Part shown: in pieces, positions 12,694 through 24,882 of the stretch
Numbering within the stretch: position 1 is the first letter of the stretch
Layout: each line of letters opens with the position of its first letter
Source of the DNA: Perilla frutescens
Lineage: Eukaryota > Streptophyta > Magnoliopsida > Lamiales > Lamiaceae
Assembly (NCBI GenBank): GCA_026008535.1
Contig: BRKX01000006.1
Coordinates: forward strand, 3,990,501 to 4,054,500
Direction of reading: 5' to 3'
Length of the DNA stretch: 64,000 nucleotides
Made by a program: the position numbers and the translations under genes
Notes under the pieces: model-generated
What the model was told of the DNA's origin: nothing
Database searches by the model: none
The model's input: the letters and a program-made list of their open reading frames with translations, nothing else

Positions 12694-13679
12694 TTTCGAA
12701 ACGTCATAAATATAGTGTATATTATATTATATATACACCCAAGGTAGATGGATAAAAAGTTGTCCAATTATATATCTTAATTTACTATATTGGATCATTT
12801 GTATAGTAGATAATTTAAGGGGAGCCCATGGTAAATTTGACTCTTAGTGATTATATGGAGAATGTCTATCTCATCAATATATAATGAGACCACAAGCTCT
12901 ATATGCATAGTCTATACATAAGTATATACGAATATATGCTTTGATATATATCGTAGGGTTAAAGGTTCAAATTAATAGCCCATCTCGATTATTTGTTGGG
13001 GATCAATTGAATGGCTCAAATGGTCCTCTCAACTTTAAAAATTGGATCTAGGTGCTCAATTGGGCCATGTGAAATAGTTGAGGGATCAATGTTCAAACCT
13101 ATGTCAAATGTGTAGCATGCATAAACAATATAGTTAATTAATTCAATTTATATTATATAATTATTAATTCAATAATTTTGATATATATATATATCGGTAT
13201 GTATATAATTGTAATGCCTTGTATCAAAGTATGAAGTGGTCGTCGGTACATATATAAGTACGAAGAAAGAGTATGTGGTTTCTATCAGACTTCCAAATTG
13301 AGGGGGACATAATATATATAAATAAATCGACTACACACACGAAAGAGAGAATTTTTAAGGCTATACATGAGGAATGAGACTGCATAGTCATGTTAGTTTT
13401 ATCATAAAGTATATTTTCTTTTCTAATGCTAATTCCACCAAAGCTCCAAAATTAAGTATGTTTAACTTGGGGCACAACGGGATGAGTGACCCCTAAGGTA
13501 TACAAACGAACTTCAAGAGGAACAAACGATTGAGAAGGGTATATATATATAGAATCAAAATTTATACCATACTTTAATTATTTTCCTTAACAAAAGCAAA
13601 AGAGATTCACGAAAGCAACTTACAAGTTATCCATCATGTTCCAATAGATCTTTCTGATGAATGAGTCTTGATAAAATAA
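9281..13679. other. AT-rich, gene-free interval with repeat remnants
   Basis: No coding sequence could be supported over 4.4 kb. It contains an (AC)n run at about 11311-11330, a G homopolymer at 11434-11446 and a long (TA)n tract at 12652-12691. The part at about 12385-12560 (CCAATCTTAGCTATTCATC, then ATATCAAATCCCTCATTTTA) resembles the left end of the inverted-repeat element at 36.9 kb (ATATCAAATCCCATCGTTTA), so it is probably a related relic. Mostly old transposon debris by appearance. Confidence 0.5.
12652..12691. repeat. (TA)n microsatellite
   Basis: About twenty TA units, just right of a segment related to the left terminus of the 36.9-kb element, which is also flanked by TA repeats. 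Confidence 0.9.
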
Positions 13680-15594
13680 TGTTAAAACAAAATACTAATA
13701 TTAATTTATAGTAATGTCATAAATATTGTTGTGTCCGAATTTGACTTCACACGTGAGACTACTTTGATCCAGACTCCCGCAATAGGACGGGGTCGATTGT
13801 AGGGCGGTGAGCTAACTCGGGTCGTGTCTCTCGAGGAAAGCTTCATGTGGGCAATTATCTTTCTATGCCTTAATTGTTGTCAAGCACAATAAAATGAAAT
13901 ACATCCTAAACATTCTAAACAAGGGAAAGGAAGGTTAAACTAATCTACCTAATCAAAACAAGTAACATTAACTAATTACACCACCAAACACAAAGATAGA
14001 CGATAGAATTATGAGAAGAGCATTAGGGTATGATTCTCTCAATGGCTTATCTCTATGCTTATAGTTCAAGTTGGTAATACTAAAATTACACATTCAACAG
14101 ACCCTCTCAAAAGGCTTAATGTCAATTACTATCATCGTCTATCAATTAAGCCCCTTTTAGCTATATCAAATGAACAGGATTAACATATTATCTCACACGT
14201 ACAATAGACTCTCTCAAAAGGCTTAACTTCAATTACTGTCACCGTCTATCCGTTAAACCTCTTTTAGCTATATCATACGAGCAAGACGTTAAAGGAATCA
14301 ATTTCGAGATTTGGAATCACATTCAAGTTTCCTCTAAATCTTAGCAATGTTAAAGTGGTGATCAAGCACCCAACATAAACAAGCACAATTCCATCAACAA
14401 CAACCAACAATAACAAGCATAGATCAAAACCAAATCGATTATCCATCCCCTAATGTAGAAATTCGCCCAATACCATGCTCAAAACAACATAATCATCATA
14501 AAAGTCATTTATTCAACAACCAAAAGATAAAATCCATACAATTTATACAATATTATTTGTTGTCTCGAGAGTCTTGGGACAAATCCCCACAAATGGACTA
14601 AAGCTAAAAGGAAAGGAAATACCAAATCGGAGCCTCCTCATCCAAACTTAGCTTCCGCGGATGGCTTGAAGTCGGATCCCTCTTCTCGGACAGTCATCAA
14701 AGCGGAGTCCCTCCACTAAGCTTAGCTTCCGCGGATGGCTTGATGTCGGGCTCCTCTTCTCGGGCCTTCCTCCTTGAGCTCTAGCCCTCTTGCCTCTTCT
14801 CCTCCTCCTTTCTCCTTCTTTGGCTCGGTGGTGGTGGTGAAGAAAATTGGTGAAGGTGAAGGCGAAAAAAATGAGAGATGGATGTGTGAAAAGTGGTAGA
14901 TGAGAAGTTCTTTTAGTGATAGAGGAGGAGTCCCCTTTATTGATGAGAGAGAGAGAGAGAGATGATGGGATGTTGATGGTAAGAGAGGAGTTAATGAGAG
15001 GGATTCGAGGAGATTTTTGGGGAGATTTGGGAACAAAAAACTACAAGCTAGGAATTAGACTATAATTTTTCCCTACAAATTGAGGCCAAAGAAGTCTTCC
15101 CAACAATTAACTAGCTCCAGCTGTGAATTGAAGAGTGCAGTCGAGTGGGATTGCATTAAAATCGGGAGGAAAATCTGGGTCGGCCGAGGTGCAGAGCACC
15201 CTGCGGGCCAGCGGGGTGCATGCGCGGCGGCGGTGCAAGAAAGGGATGTCGCGGGTTGGGGGTGCGCGGCGGCGGTGTGGCTTGCCGAGAAGAAAGGTGC
15301 CGCGGGGCAGGGAGTGCGCGGCGGCGGCTAGGCAGCTCAGCGAAGTGGGACATTCGGAACCTCCCAACGAGCAAGGCTTCTGTTGGAAGTTTCTGCCCTT
15401 GCCACCTTTTGCTATCAAATCTTGCTTTTTGACATAAAAGCTCAAGTTTTGCTCAAACTTGGCCTACCTCACCAAAAGAGCAAAAGCGAAGGAGATAACA
15501 TAAAAATCACATAAAAACACAGGAAAAAACACAAACAAAAGATACAAAATTCATACAATAAATTAGAACAAATAAGCACTAAACAAATATGTCA
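13680..15594 (-). mobile_element. probable LTR retrotransposon solo LTR or relic
   Basis: Read on the minus strand, the segment starts TGACATATTTGTTTAGTGC at 15594. Near its other end (13790) it carries GACGGGGTCGATTG; the solo LTR at 27340-30738 starts TGACAAATCC and has TGGGATCGACCC near its 3' end, so both look like members of one broad LTR type. Inside are a duplicated block of about 125 bp (14095-14215 and 14205-14300, CTCTCAAAAGGCTTAA shared), a duplicated phrase TTAGCTTCCGCGGATGGCTT (14648 and 14723) and a GC-rich, GCGGCGGCGGTG-repeating patch at 15150-15330. The left boundary and target duplication are not resolved. No gag or pol is present. Confidence 0.45.
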
Positions 15595-15649
15595 AAAAAA
15601 TAGTGTGTAAAATGGATCTGCTCAAAGTCACCTATAATCTGAATATGAC

Positions 15650-15654
<5 letters not shown>

Positions 15655-15695
<41 letters not shown>
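15655..15695. repeat. (TA)n microsatellite
   Basis: About twenty TA dinucleotides just outside the LTR-like segment and 640 bp upstream of fructokinase copy 3. The stretch from 15696 to 16336 is AT-rich upstream sequence of that gene, with no strong TATA box; CTATATGAAA near 16273 is the best candidate. Confidence 0.85.
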
Positions 15696-15699
<4 letters not shown>

Positions 15700-16336
15700 G
15701 AAAAAGGTTAGTTAAAAATATACTTGCATTTTAATTAATTAAAAAAGTCATCTCATTTTGATTGAAGACAGTAACCTATGGAACACACAAAATCATCTAT
15801 TATATTTTTTGTGTCGCAATTTCTACTGCCCAATCAATTTTAATTCAGTTTTTTTAATTTATTTTTTCTATTTCAATTTCCTGTTCTTTAGTTTAATTTA
15901 ACAATTATTATCTAGAGTCCAATCATATTCAATTAAAGTGTATTATATTTTTTTTATATTTATTTTTTTTATTTTTTGTTTGATTATATAAAAATTAAAT
16001 ACTAAAAATAGAAATAAAAAGAATTGAGTGTGCAACGAATTAAAGGAGGATCTCATCCCCCAATGGAAATGGCATGCGACTTTTATTGTTGAACGTACAA
16101 ATTGGAACATAAAAATATCACTTAAAATAAAATTTTATCCTAGATCTTTTTATTTTTTTTTATAAATGTGGCCCCAAAAAAATTATTTTATATTATTTTT
16201 CAAATTTCCCTCGAATTGGAATCACTTTACTTGTAATACAAGCAAACTATGCATGTCCAAAGTCCAAACCCCTATATGAAATCCTCCCCAACACCAATAT
16301 TCCCTTCACACACAAATACACATCATTATTTCTCCG

Positions 16337-18935
16337 ATGACTAACGGCGGCGGCGCTTCCAGTCATGGCTTGATCGTCAGCTTCGGCGAGATGTTGATCG
16401 ACTTTGTCCCGACGGTCACCGGCGTGTCTCTGGCGGAGGCACCGGCGTTCGTCAAGGCACCAGGAGGCGCTCCAGCTAACGTCGCCATAGCAGCAGCGAG
16501 GCTCGGCGGAAGCACCGCCTTCGTCGGGAAGCTGGGCGACGACGAGTTTGGACATATGCTGGCAGGAATACTGAAAGAGAACGGCGTCTCCACCGACGGC
16601 GTTAGCTTCGACCGTGTCGCGAGGACGGCGCTGGCTTTCGTGACGTTACGCGCCGACGGGGAGCGTGAGTTCATGTTCTATAGAAACCCTAGTGCCGACA
16701 TGCAGCTAACCCCGCAGGAACTCAATCTCAACCTTATTAGATCTGTAAGTATCTATACTATATATACATACTATCATACCTACATTATACACATATGTAC
16801 CCAATTGAGTTGAGTCGAGTCAAGTATTATCGAGTTCCAATTTCGATTTGGAGTTTAACTCACCCAACACTTTGAAGGCTTAAAGTTATATAATTGGGGT
16901 CTAAAACACAGCTTTCTACATATATAAACCATTGATTTATTCTTTTCATATAGTATTTAGTCAAATCAATTATATTTCTTATAAAAGATTAATTGGGATT
17001 TTAGAAAATTTATACAATATTTACGAGTATAAAAATATAAATTAAATATTAAATTCATACTTTTATATTTTCGATCTAACTCGCTAGGTAATACCAAATC
17101 TAGTATTGTAAAATAGTATAAGTTTGCTTCGATATAGTAATGAGTCTCACTAATCGAGCTCGAACGAATTAATATTTTGTTGAATTAAGTTCCAAACTCA
17201 TGTGTAGCTTGACTCATTTACAAACCTAATTGTGTAGCTATAAATCTACGTACCATGGGGATTCTGCGGATTTGGGGATTATGTCATGTTAACCGATGAA
17301 AGAAACAGTGCGTCTCGTTCTTTAACTATATATGTATGCAGTGATGGACGCAGGAATTTTTCTTAGGGGGTCATTTAATAGTACTAATAAATTAAAATTT
17401 TATATATGTATAATTATAAATTATAAATATAAAATTAATTTATAACCATATAAATATATACACAAAAGTATTATAGTCGGGGAGTTTAATTGACAATATC
17501 ATAAAAATAGAAACTATGTATATACATATGTTATGCATACATAAATTAAATACATAAACTATCAAGATCATCACATAACATAAATGTATAAAAATAGTGA
17601 ATTAAAGATCTATAAAAAAGATTTCGGGTAAAAATTAAAGTTGAATGATTAAGTTGTTATTTTGATGAGAAAAACTAAAATTTTTAGATAAAAATACAAC
17701 TATTGGTAATAGTGAAAATAAAATTAATAAATTAAAATAATTCAAAACTTTAAAAAAAGAAAAATTTAAACATGGCGGCAAAAATAGGAATGCCCTTATC
17801 AAGAAAATAATTCTCAATTAAAAAAACAATTAAAACAGCTAGGAAAAAAAACAAAATAGAAAAGCAAAAAAAAATAATCAATTAAACACCTAGGGAAAAA
17901 ATGAAATAGAAAAGCAAAAATAACAAAAAAACTAAAGGACCTGCATTGACTGCCCTTGTCAAGGGTAGAACACAGGCCTTTTTAAAATATCCTAACAACT
18001 TTTCCAGTTTGCCAAACTTACAAACATTTAATAATTATTTTAATATATAATTTTAATAAAATCATATATTATTACTATATTAATATTAAAAAAATTTAAA
18101 ATTTCAGGGTGGCCCAGTGACCCCCTTTGGCCCCATGTGGGTCCGTCACTGTATGTATGTATAGTCATAAATAAATATAACAAGTAAAAAAAGTAGTTTA
18201 CTATATATTTATTCTTTCCTTTTCTTTTAATTTCCACTTTTCTATCCTATTTTTGCTTTTTAACTTTCACATTTTTGTCTCTTCTCCGTGGAATCCAATA
18301 ATTTATTAATTGGATCTGTTTGTTGATGAAATATATTTAGTACAACACATTTACTGGCCGTAAATGAGTACTTGAGCTACTCCGTTTTTTTTTTCTTTTG
18401 AAGTTGTTTAGGGAGATTTCATTCAGATAGTTAATGAGCCAAGCTTCAACTAATTAATTAATTGACTTATTGGCTCATGAGCAATCGCGTTAATATATAC
18501 TCATGAACTAAACTCGAAGTATTAACTATTAATTTGATATGTAACTTGTGTTTTTTATATTAATTAGAAATCATTATATTAATTATCTAATTAATTGATT
18601 AATTTATTGCAAAATTATAATATATTTTTATAATAAAATAATTTATTTTTAAAGAAACTTAAATTTAAATATATATTTAGAGAGTTCGTGATCGTATCTG
18701 CAAATTTTAAAATACCGATTACAGAAAAGAAAAGTGACCAACATGAAAAAACAAATAGAACAAAAAACCAATATGGAAATGAGTAAAATGAAAGAAAGCT
18801 AGTAAAGGGTAACTGATCGTTTGAATCAATAGGAAGTTTTTTTTTTTTGACAAAACATCAATAACAAGTTAAACATTCGGAGTTATATCACTCGAAATTG
18901 CAAAAAAGAGAGAGACGAGTTATATATATCACCCC

Positions 18936-18974
<39 letters not shown>

Positions 18975-21900
18975 ATATATGTGTTTCAAAATATTGACAA
19001 ATTAAATTTATGTTGAGAATCATATTTTGGTTTGATGACTGAAGAAATGACGTTAACCAATAATTATGTGAATAAGTATAATTAAACCCAAAAATCTGAA
19101 TAAGTATGAATTTAGGGAATTGAGAATAAGAGGATGATATCTGAGTTTTGTTTCCCACTTCAGTCACCCAAATTTGACTCTCGGACAAATTTATTAATTA
19201 ACCAATAGTTTGAGGGTATAGTATACATGAGTCATATATATAGTTCATGACATTTAATTTGTGTTAAAACTTTAATGTATAGTTTGAGACTTATAGTGTA
19301 ATTTACATATTATCTTTTCAGTTTAAAACTTTATGAATCTAGTTATAAGTAGTACTTAATTAGAACTATATACATATTAGTAAATTTGTAAAGCAAAAAT
19401 AATGTGTGTACATGTGTGTGTGTGTAGGCGAAAATATTCCACTTTGGATCTGTAAGCCTGATTGTGGAGCCATGTCGATCGGCACATTTGAAAGCAATGG
19501 AAGAGGCTAAGGCAGCAGGTGCACTGCTGTCTTACGATCCGAACCTCCGACTGCCGCTATGGGCGTCGGCGGCGGAGGCTCGTAAAGAGATTATGAGCGT
19601 ATGGGATAAGGCCGATGTGATCAAGATCAGTGACGACGAGCTCTGCTTCCTCACCCAAAACTCCACCCTCGATCATCAATCTGCATTATCTCTTTGGCAC
19701 CCCAATTTGAAGCTTCTTCTCCTCACACTTGGGAGAAAGGGATGTCGATATTACACCAAGGTATATTATATATATATATATATATATGCGTCTATATTTA
19801 CATGAATAAATATTGGAAGATTATTCTCTTGTTTTTTTTTTCTGCCGACGGAAAAAATAAAAGAGACATGCATGCAGAAGGATCAACCCTTTGCTATTGA
19901 ATATGTGGGAGAAAAAAACAGGATAGAAAGGAAATGACAATACACACAAACACCTAGTATATAAATATACTCTCTCCGTTTCTGAATAAGTGTCATTCTA
20001 GCATTTTAATTTTGTTTTAAAAAAGTGTCATTCTACAAATTTGAGACAAAAAATTCACAATTTTCACATATTTACCCTCATTTAATGCATTCAACATTTA
20101 TATTTAACTCATTTAATATATTCACACAAGGGTGCATGTATTAGGTAATTTAATTAATTTATTAATTTATGTGCATTCATCCATAACATTTATATAGAAA
20201 CGGAGGGAGTAATAAGATCATTTTTAATCTTATTATAATATATCTAGATTCATGATTACAAAATAAAAACAAAAAATAAAAAAATGGATGGTACAGGTTG
20301 TTTGCGAGGGGCGTCAGGAATAAAAAAAATAGATTCCTTAATTGAGGTGAAAATGAGCCCCTAATTTTCGTCAAATAATAAATTTGAATTTAGGATTACA
20401 AATACAAAAAAGACTAATTAGTTATATAGGTGGTGTTGTTTGCGGAGGGGCTCTAAGCATAACAAAATTGAGATTCAGGATATAAAAAGAAAAAATAAAT
20501 GGACGAAAATTTTAGATAAAACTGGTAAATAGGAAGAAAAATTGGGCATCTAGGGACTAGGGTTGATAAAAAAAACTGGTAAAAAGAAAAACTAGACAAA
20601 AATTGGTAAAAAGCAAGAAAAACTGGGAATCTGGGATTAGATCCCTTTGCCCTCTTCATTTATTATACACACTCTATCCACAGGGCCTAAAGTGAGTTTA
20701 ATTGAATTTTACAACTATATGGGTTCGTTTGCCTGACAATATGATATAAGGTTGAATATATTTGATAAGGAATGTGTTATACCGTATAAGATAATAATAT
20801 CATGTTTGTTTATGTGTATTAAAATATATGTATTAATAATATATAGTTTGCTTAGATGTATTAAATTCTATATAAAATTTCAATTCCTAAAATATGCTTT
20901 AATTAGTTACCATACATTGTGTAAATATTCTATAATAAGATTTTTAATTAATATCTGCAAGGTTATTTTAGTCTGTAATTTTTAATAATTATGTATGCTA
21001 TTATATATCTCACCTGCATGTGGGATATATAATACCATATAAATGGTTAATATATGTCAGGCCTTTGCATAATCATGGGCTTTATTATTGCTAGCAAATG
21101 TGATATTAGGGTGTCATAGATATCTATTACAATCTTATACTACCTAGCAAACAAGTCCTAAATGTATATATAACTAGTATTTCTCCCGTGCGATGCACGG
21201 AGATTATTTTATACATTTTAGGTTTGAATAATATAAATTATTTATAAATACAAATAAATAATTTTTACAAAAGTGAAGTATAAAAAATATTAAAATTGTA
21301 TAAGTGATTTTTTTATATAAGTAGGGGTGTGCAAAATTAAATCAAAATAAAAAAACCGAATCAAATCGCGCGAGCTATTTAGTTAGGTTGGTTTGGTCAT
21401 TTTTTTTCTTTAATTTTGGTTTGGTTTTGAATATTAAAATCAAAATATAGTTTGGTTCGATTTTGATTTAAGTAAAAAATATTTTGGTTAAAACCGACCC
21501 AACCAATATATATATACACTATATTTATAATTTATGATTTATAATTCTAATATTAATTATATCTAAATTAATAAATTTAAAAAGTATTTATACCTAAATA
21601 ATATTAGTAATTCTAATATTTAGTTTCAATTTTCTAGTTATAGAATTTTTAAAACATTTACTTATTTAATATATGATTTGTTATCTATTGAGTGCATGTT
21701 ATTCTCTTTAGATATAATTATTTCGGGGAAAAAAATAATCACTAAAAATTCAGTTAAACTGAAAACCAAACCAAACTAACCAAAGAATTAGGGTTTGGTT
21801 TGGTTCGGTTATCTATATTATTTTGGTTGGTTTGGTTTGAATTTTTTTAAGAAATTTTTTATTTAGTTTTGTTAGTTTAGCTCGATTTTGCACCAAACTA

Positions 21901-23848
21901 ATCATGCGCACACCCCTGGATATAAGACAACATGAATTAAATAATTGTCCTTGTATTGGACTTGTAAGGAAGAAATAGATTGTGTGCAATTTATTAATCT
22001 ACAATATTTTATTTCCATCAGTTTTATTTATTGAAGACTACTAAATAATGTTATGAACACATGTAAATAAAAAATAAAAATGCATTACCATTTTATGAAT
22101 TATACATATATTAAATTGATAAATAATTAAAAAAGAAAATAAAAAACAAAGTTATTTTGATTTTTCGAAAATATATTACTATAATGGATATTTAATTGTT
22201 TACAATGATTTGCAGCAAAAGTAGTAAGCGCTTTTCTAAAATAATTTTTTGGATTAATTCATTCTTAGGTCACTAAACTTTTATATACATTTTGTTATAT
22301 TTTGAGAGGTTCCTGGATAAATTTTTATTGTTTTAATAGCTCCTTCTACTTATCTATTTGATCTCATCAGTCTTTATTTAATTGAACTAACAAAGTTGCT
22401 AACTTCTTTGTTGTTTAACCCAACCATTTTATTAAAAATTACTAATGAAATTTTGATCAAATAATCATAAAAAATAAAACTTAAAAGAGAACACATAATT
22501 ATCTAAAATATGATAAATTATATTATGGCATAAAAGGGGGTGGATTATTTAAAAAACAAAAAAAAAAAAGAAATATTATTCAAATTAAATTTGTATGTTG
22601 TAAGTTAGAATGCAAATAAGATATAAAATATGATTCTTTACTTTGAAGAAAGACAATATTTTTTGGACAATTAATAAGTAAATTTTCGGTTTTTTTTCCT
22701 AAAAATGTGTTTTTTTGTTGTTGTTGACTTCACAAGTGTAATGCATGTTGAAAAATGCAAATAATTTCTAAATATAAATATATACTATTAAAAGTTGGAA
22801 GGATTGCTTAAATATGAAAATGATTTTTGTAGAGCAACATGTAAATAATTAAGAATGAAGAAAATCTAAAAAACTGAAATTGCGAATAGTTGAACATAAA
22901 AAAACATAAATAATGATTTTAAAACTGATACACATGCTCATATGCTCTTGGAAAACTAATTATATTGTTCAAAGTAACTTCAAATTTTATTCGTAAGCTT
23001 ATGCAACCAATTGATGTAAATTTTGTTTAAATGTTTTAATAGAATACCATAGTAATTTATGTTAGTTTGAATATGAATAGAAGAGCAAAATATGATTAAA
23101 AATAAAATGAAATACCTTCAAAACGCCAACGTAGTGGCCCACAAATATATATCTTGTTAAAAGAAATACGTGGATGATCAAATGAAAAGAGTAAAATTTA
23201 CACTGTATACAGTAAAAAAATCACATCATCCCGACGTACATTCTTTAGTATTCAAAACAGGATAGAGAAATCTTCTATTACAAAATGAAAAAATTTAGAA
23301 GAAAAAAGGTTGAAAATTAAAGTTAGCAAATTAAAAAACAGACCATCCAAATGAAACTTTTTGGATGATTCTGCTATTGTAAAAAATAATTGAATCAATT
23401 GGCTTCAATTGACCTTCTCCTAAAACATAAAATTCAATTAACAAATATAAATTAAATAATTATTGTGATAATATTGTAGCACTAATATAAACGACAAATT
23501 AAATACAACTTAAGAATTCTCAATATTTTATTCCAATTTCATCGTATACTTTTCAATTCATCATCCTAATAATTAAGAACACACACACACACACACACAC
23601 GTGTATATATATATGCACTAATATATGTGTATGCTTGCATATGTAAAACAAAGTCAAGATGAAGACAATGATAAAGGGAAAATATATAATATGATAAAAA
23701 TGATTACTTCAAACAATCACGGCCATCATTCTTTCAATTTATAACATCATAGAAATCAGATAAAAAAGATAGCAAAAAAAAAAGAAATAAATGTAATTAT
23801 ATTAAAAAAGACTTCGAAGAAATAGAAATGAATAAAATTTTGCAAACA

Positions 23849-23911
<63 letters not shown>

Positions 23912-24882
23912 GAAACTTACATTGCTTGATTAACATAATTGAAGATCGTTTACATTTATATAAATTGATGATTACATGCTTTGATTAACAATAATATTCT
24001 TGTAGATTGACTAAAGTAATTGTAGGATATGTAATTTATTTTGTATAGACGTGATTAATATAATTATATGATAATATTCTAATCAGTTATATAGAATATA
24101 ATGGAATTTATTAGGAATGAATGAATAAACACATGTTAATTTTAGTAGCACATAATTTGTATTAATTATTAAAATATTAATGATAGAAATTTGCATGTAA
24201 CATTAAATTAAATACTTATTAAATTATTGCATTATTAATTGTCTAAAATACCCTTATAAATGGGAGGGAAAAAGTGGGTTGTATGAGTGTGTTATAATAT
24301 ATATATAGATATTATTAAAAATATGAGGCTCCTAATTTTTTCGTATTTTTTAGAACCTGATGCGACCGATTTACTAGTTGCCTCATGTAAGGAGGAGCGG
24401 CTCTGTAATATTTATATATAATATACTTTGGTAATATATATATATATATGTATATATAGACGTTCATATATATATACATGCATGCATGCACAGAGTTTCC
24501 AAGGAGCAGTTGAGGGTTATAGTCTGAAGAGGGTGGACACAACTGGAGCAGGCGATGCTTTTATGGGAGCCCTCCTGCGTAAGATAGTCGATGATTTTTC
24601 CATATTCGAGGTCATCATCAAATTCCAAATTAATTAACTAAACTTCAATAATATATGTATGTGTTATTAAATATTTGTGATTAATGATGGAATAGAACGT
24701 GTGTATATATATAGGATGAAGCAAGATTGAAAGAGGCGGTTAAATACGCAAGTGCATGTGGGGCAATAGCCACAACTAAGAAGGGTGCAATCCCAGCTCT
24801 TCCTACCCACTCTCAAGTCGTCACTCTTCTCACCAAAACCACCTTATTTCCCTTTTCTAATTGTTTTTCCTTTTTCAACTAA
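16337..24882 (+). CDS. FRK: fructokinase, tandem copy 3 (pfkB family), introns swollen by transposons
   Basis: Fructokinase with the same four-exon plan: 16337-16744, 19428-19760, 24494-24610 and 24715-24882, all phase 0, giving 341 aa. Conserved stretches: SFGEMLIDFVPTVTGVSL, APGGAPANVAIAAARLGG, FMFYRNPSADMQL and VDTTGAGDAFMGAL with catalytic Asp about 268. Introns 1 and 2 are 2,683 and 4,733 bp, against 375 and 105 bp in copy 1. They hold a hAT-type element, a Stowaway MITE, a Tourist-like MITE, a second hAT-like element and a possible Helitron end. Splice sites remain canonical (GTAAGT, GTATAT; TGTAG, GCACAG, ATAG) and the frame is intact, so it is probably still expressed. The tail ends NCFSFFN, close to copy 2 (TCFNIFN) and unlike copy 1, which suggests copies 2 and 3 are the more recent pair. 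Confidence 0.9.
17339..18151. mobile_element. hAT-type non-autonomous transposon
   Basis: Left end CAGTGATGGACGCAGG; right end, reverse-complemented, CAGTGACGGACCCACATG. A perfect 8-bp duplication TATGTATG flanks both ends (17331-17338 and 18152-18159), the hallmark of hAT insertion. It is 813 bp, AT-rich inside with no transposase. It lies in intron 1 of fructokinase copy 3. Confidence 0.88.
18941..18973. repeat. (GA)n microsatellite
   Basis: About sixteen GA units in intron 1 of fructokinase copy 3. Confidence 0.9.
19970..20209. mobile_element. Stowaway-type MITE (Tc1/mariner)
   Basis: Starts CTCTCTCCGTTTCTGAATAA and ends AGAAACGGAGGGAG, with TA on both sides (19968-19969 and 20210-20211). 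CTCCCTCCGT termini with a TA target are diagnostic of plant Stowaway elements. It is 240 bp, non-coding, in intron 2 of fructokinase copy 3. Confidence 0.9.
20721..21158. mobile_element. Tourist-like MITE (PIF/Harbinger), tentative
   Basis: Left end GGGTTCGTTTGCCTG; right end, reverse-complemented, GGACTTGTTTGCTAGG. Both are followed inward by a TATAAGRTTG-type phrase. Tourist elements start GGGNNTGTTTGG-like and duplicate TAA/TTA; the flanks here are TAT and TAA, only two of three bases matching. It is 438 bp, AT-rich, in intron 2 of fructokinase copy 3. Confidence 0.5.
21174..21200 (-). mobile_element. candidate Helitron 3' end
   Basis: On the minus strand the hairpin CCGTGCATCGCACGG is followed by GAGAAATA, then CTAG and T, matching the hairpin-CTRR-T layout of Helitron 3' ends. 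A possible 5' end, TCTCTATCCTG on the minus strand, lies near 23270, but its upstream base is T and not A. If both ends are real, the hAT-like element at 21322 is nested inside. Confidence 0.4.
21322..21918. mobile_element. hAT-like MITE
   Basis: Starts TAGGGGTGTGCAAAATTAAA; the right end reverse-complemented is CAGGGGTGTGCGCATG. Flanking 8-mers TATATAAG (21314-21321) and GATATAAG (21919-21926) agree at seven of eight bases, fitting a hAT target duplication. The interior is rich in TTTGGTTTGGTT and its complement, which fold on each other. It is 597 bp, non-coding, in intron 2 of fructokinase copy 3. The remainder of that intron (21930-24493) is AT-rich with no coding sequence. Confidence 0.8.
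23849..23910. repeat. (ATT)n microsatellite
   Basis: About twenty ATT units in intron 2 of fructokinase copy 3. An (AC)n run also lies nearby at 23579-23600. Confidence 0.9.

Noticed and set aside
15080..15445. Several overlapping ORFs of 70-112 codons on both strands
   Set aside because: They come from a GC-rich, GCGGCGG-repeating patch that is open in many frames; residues are low-complexity Arg/Gly/Ala with no domain.
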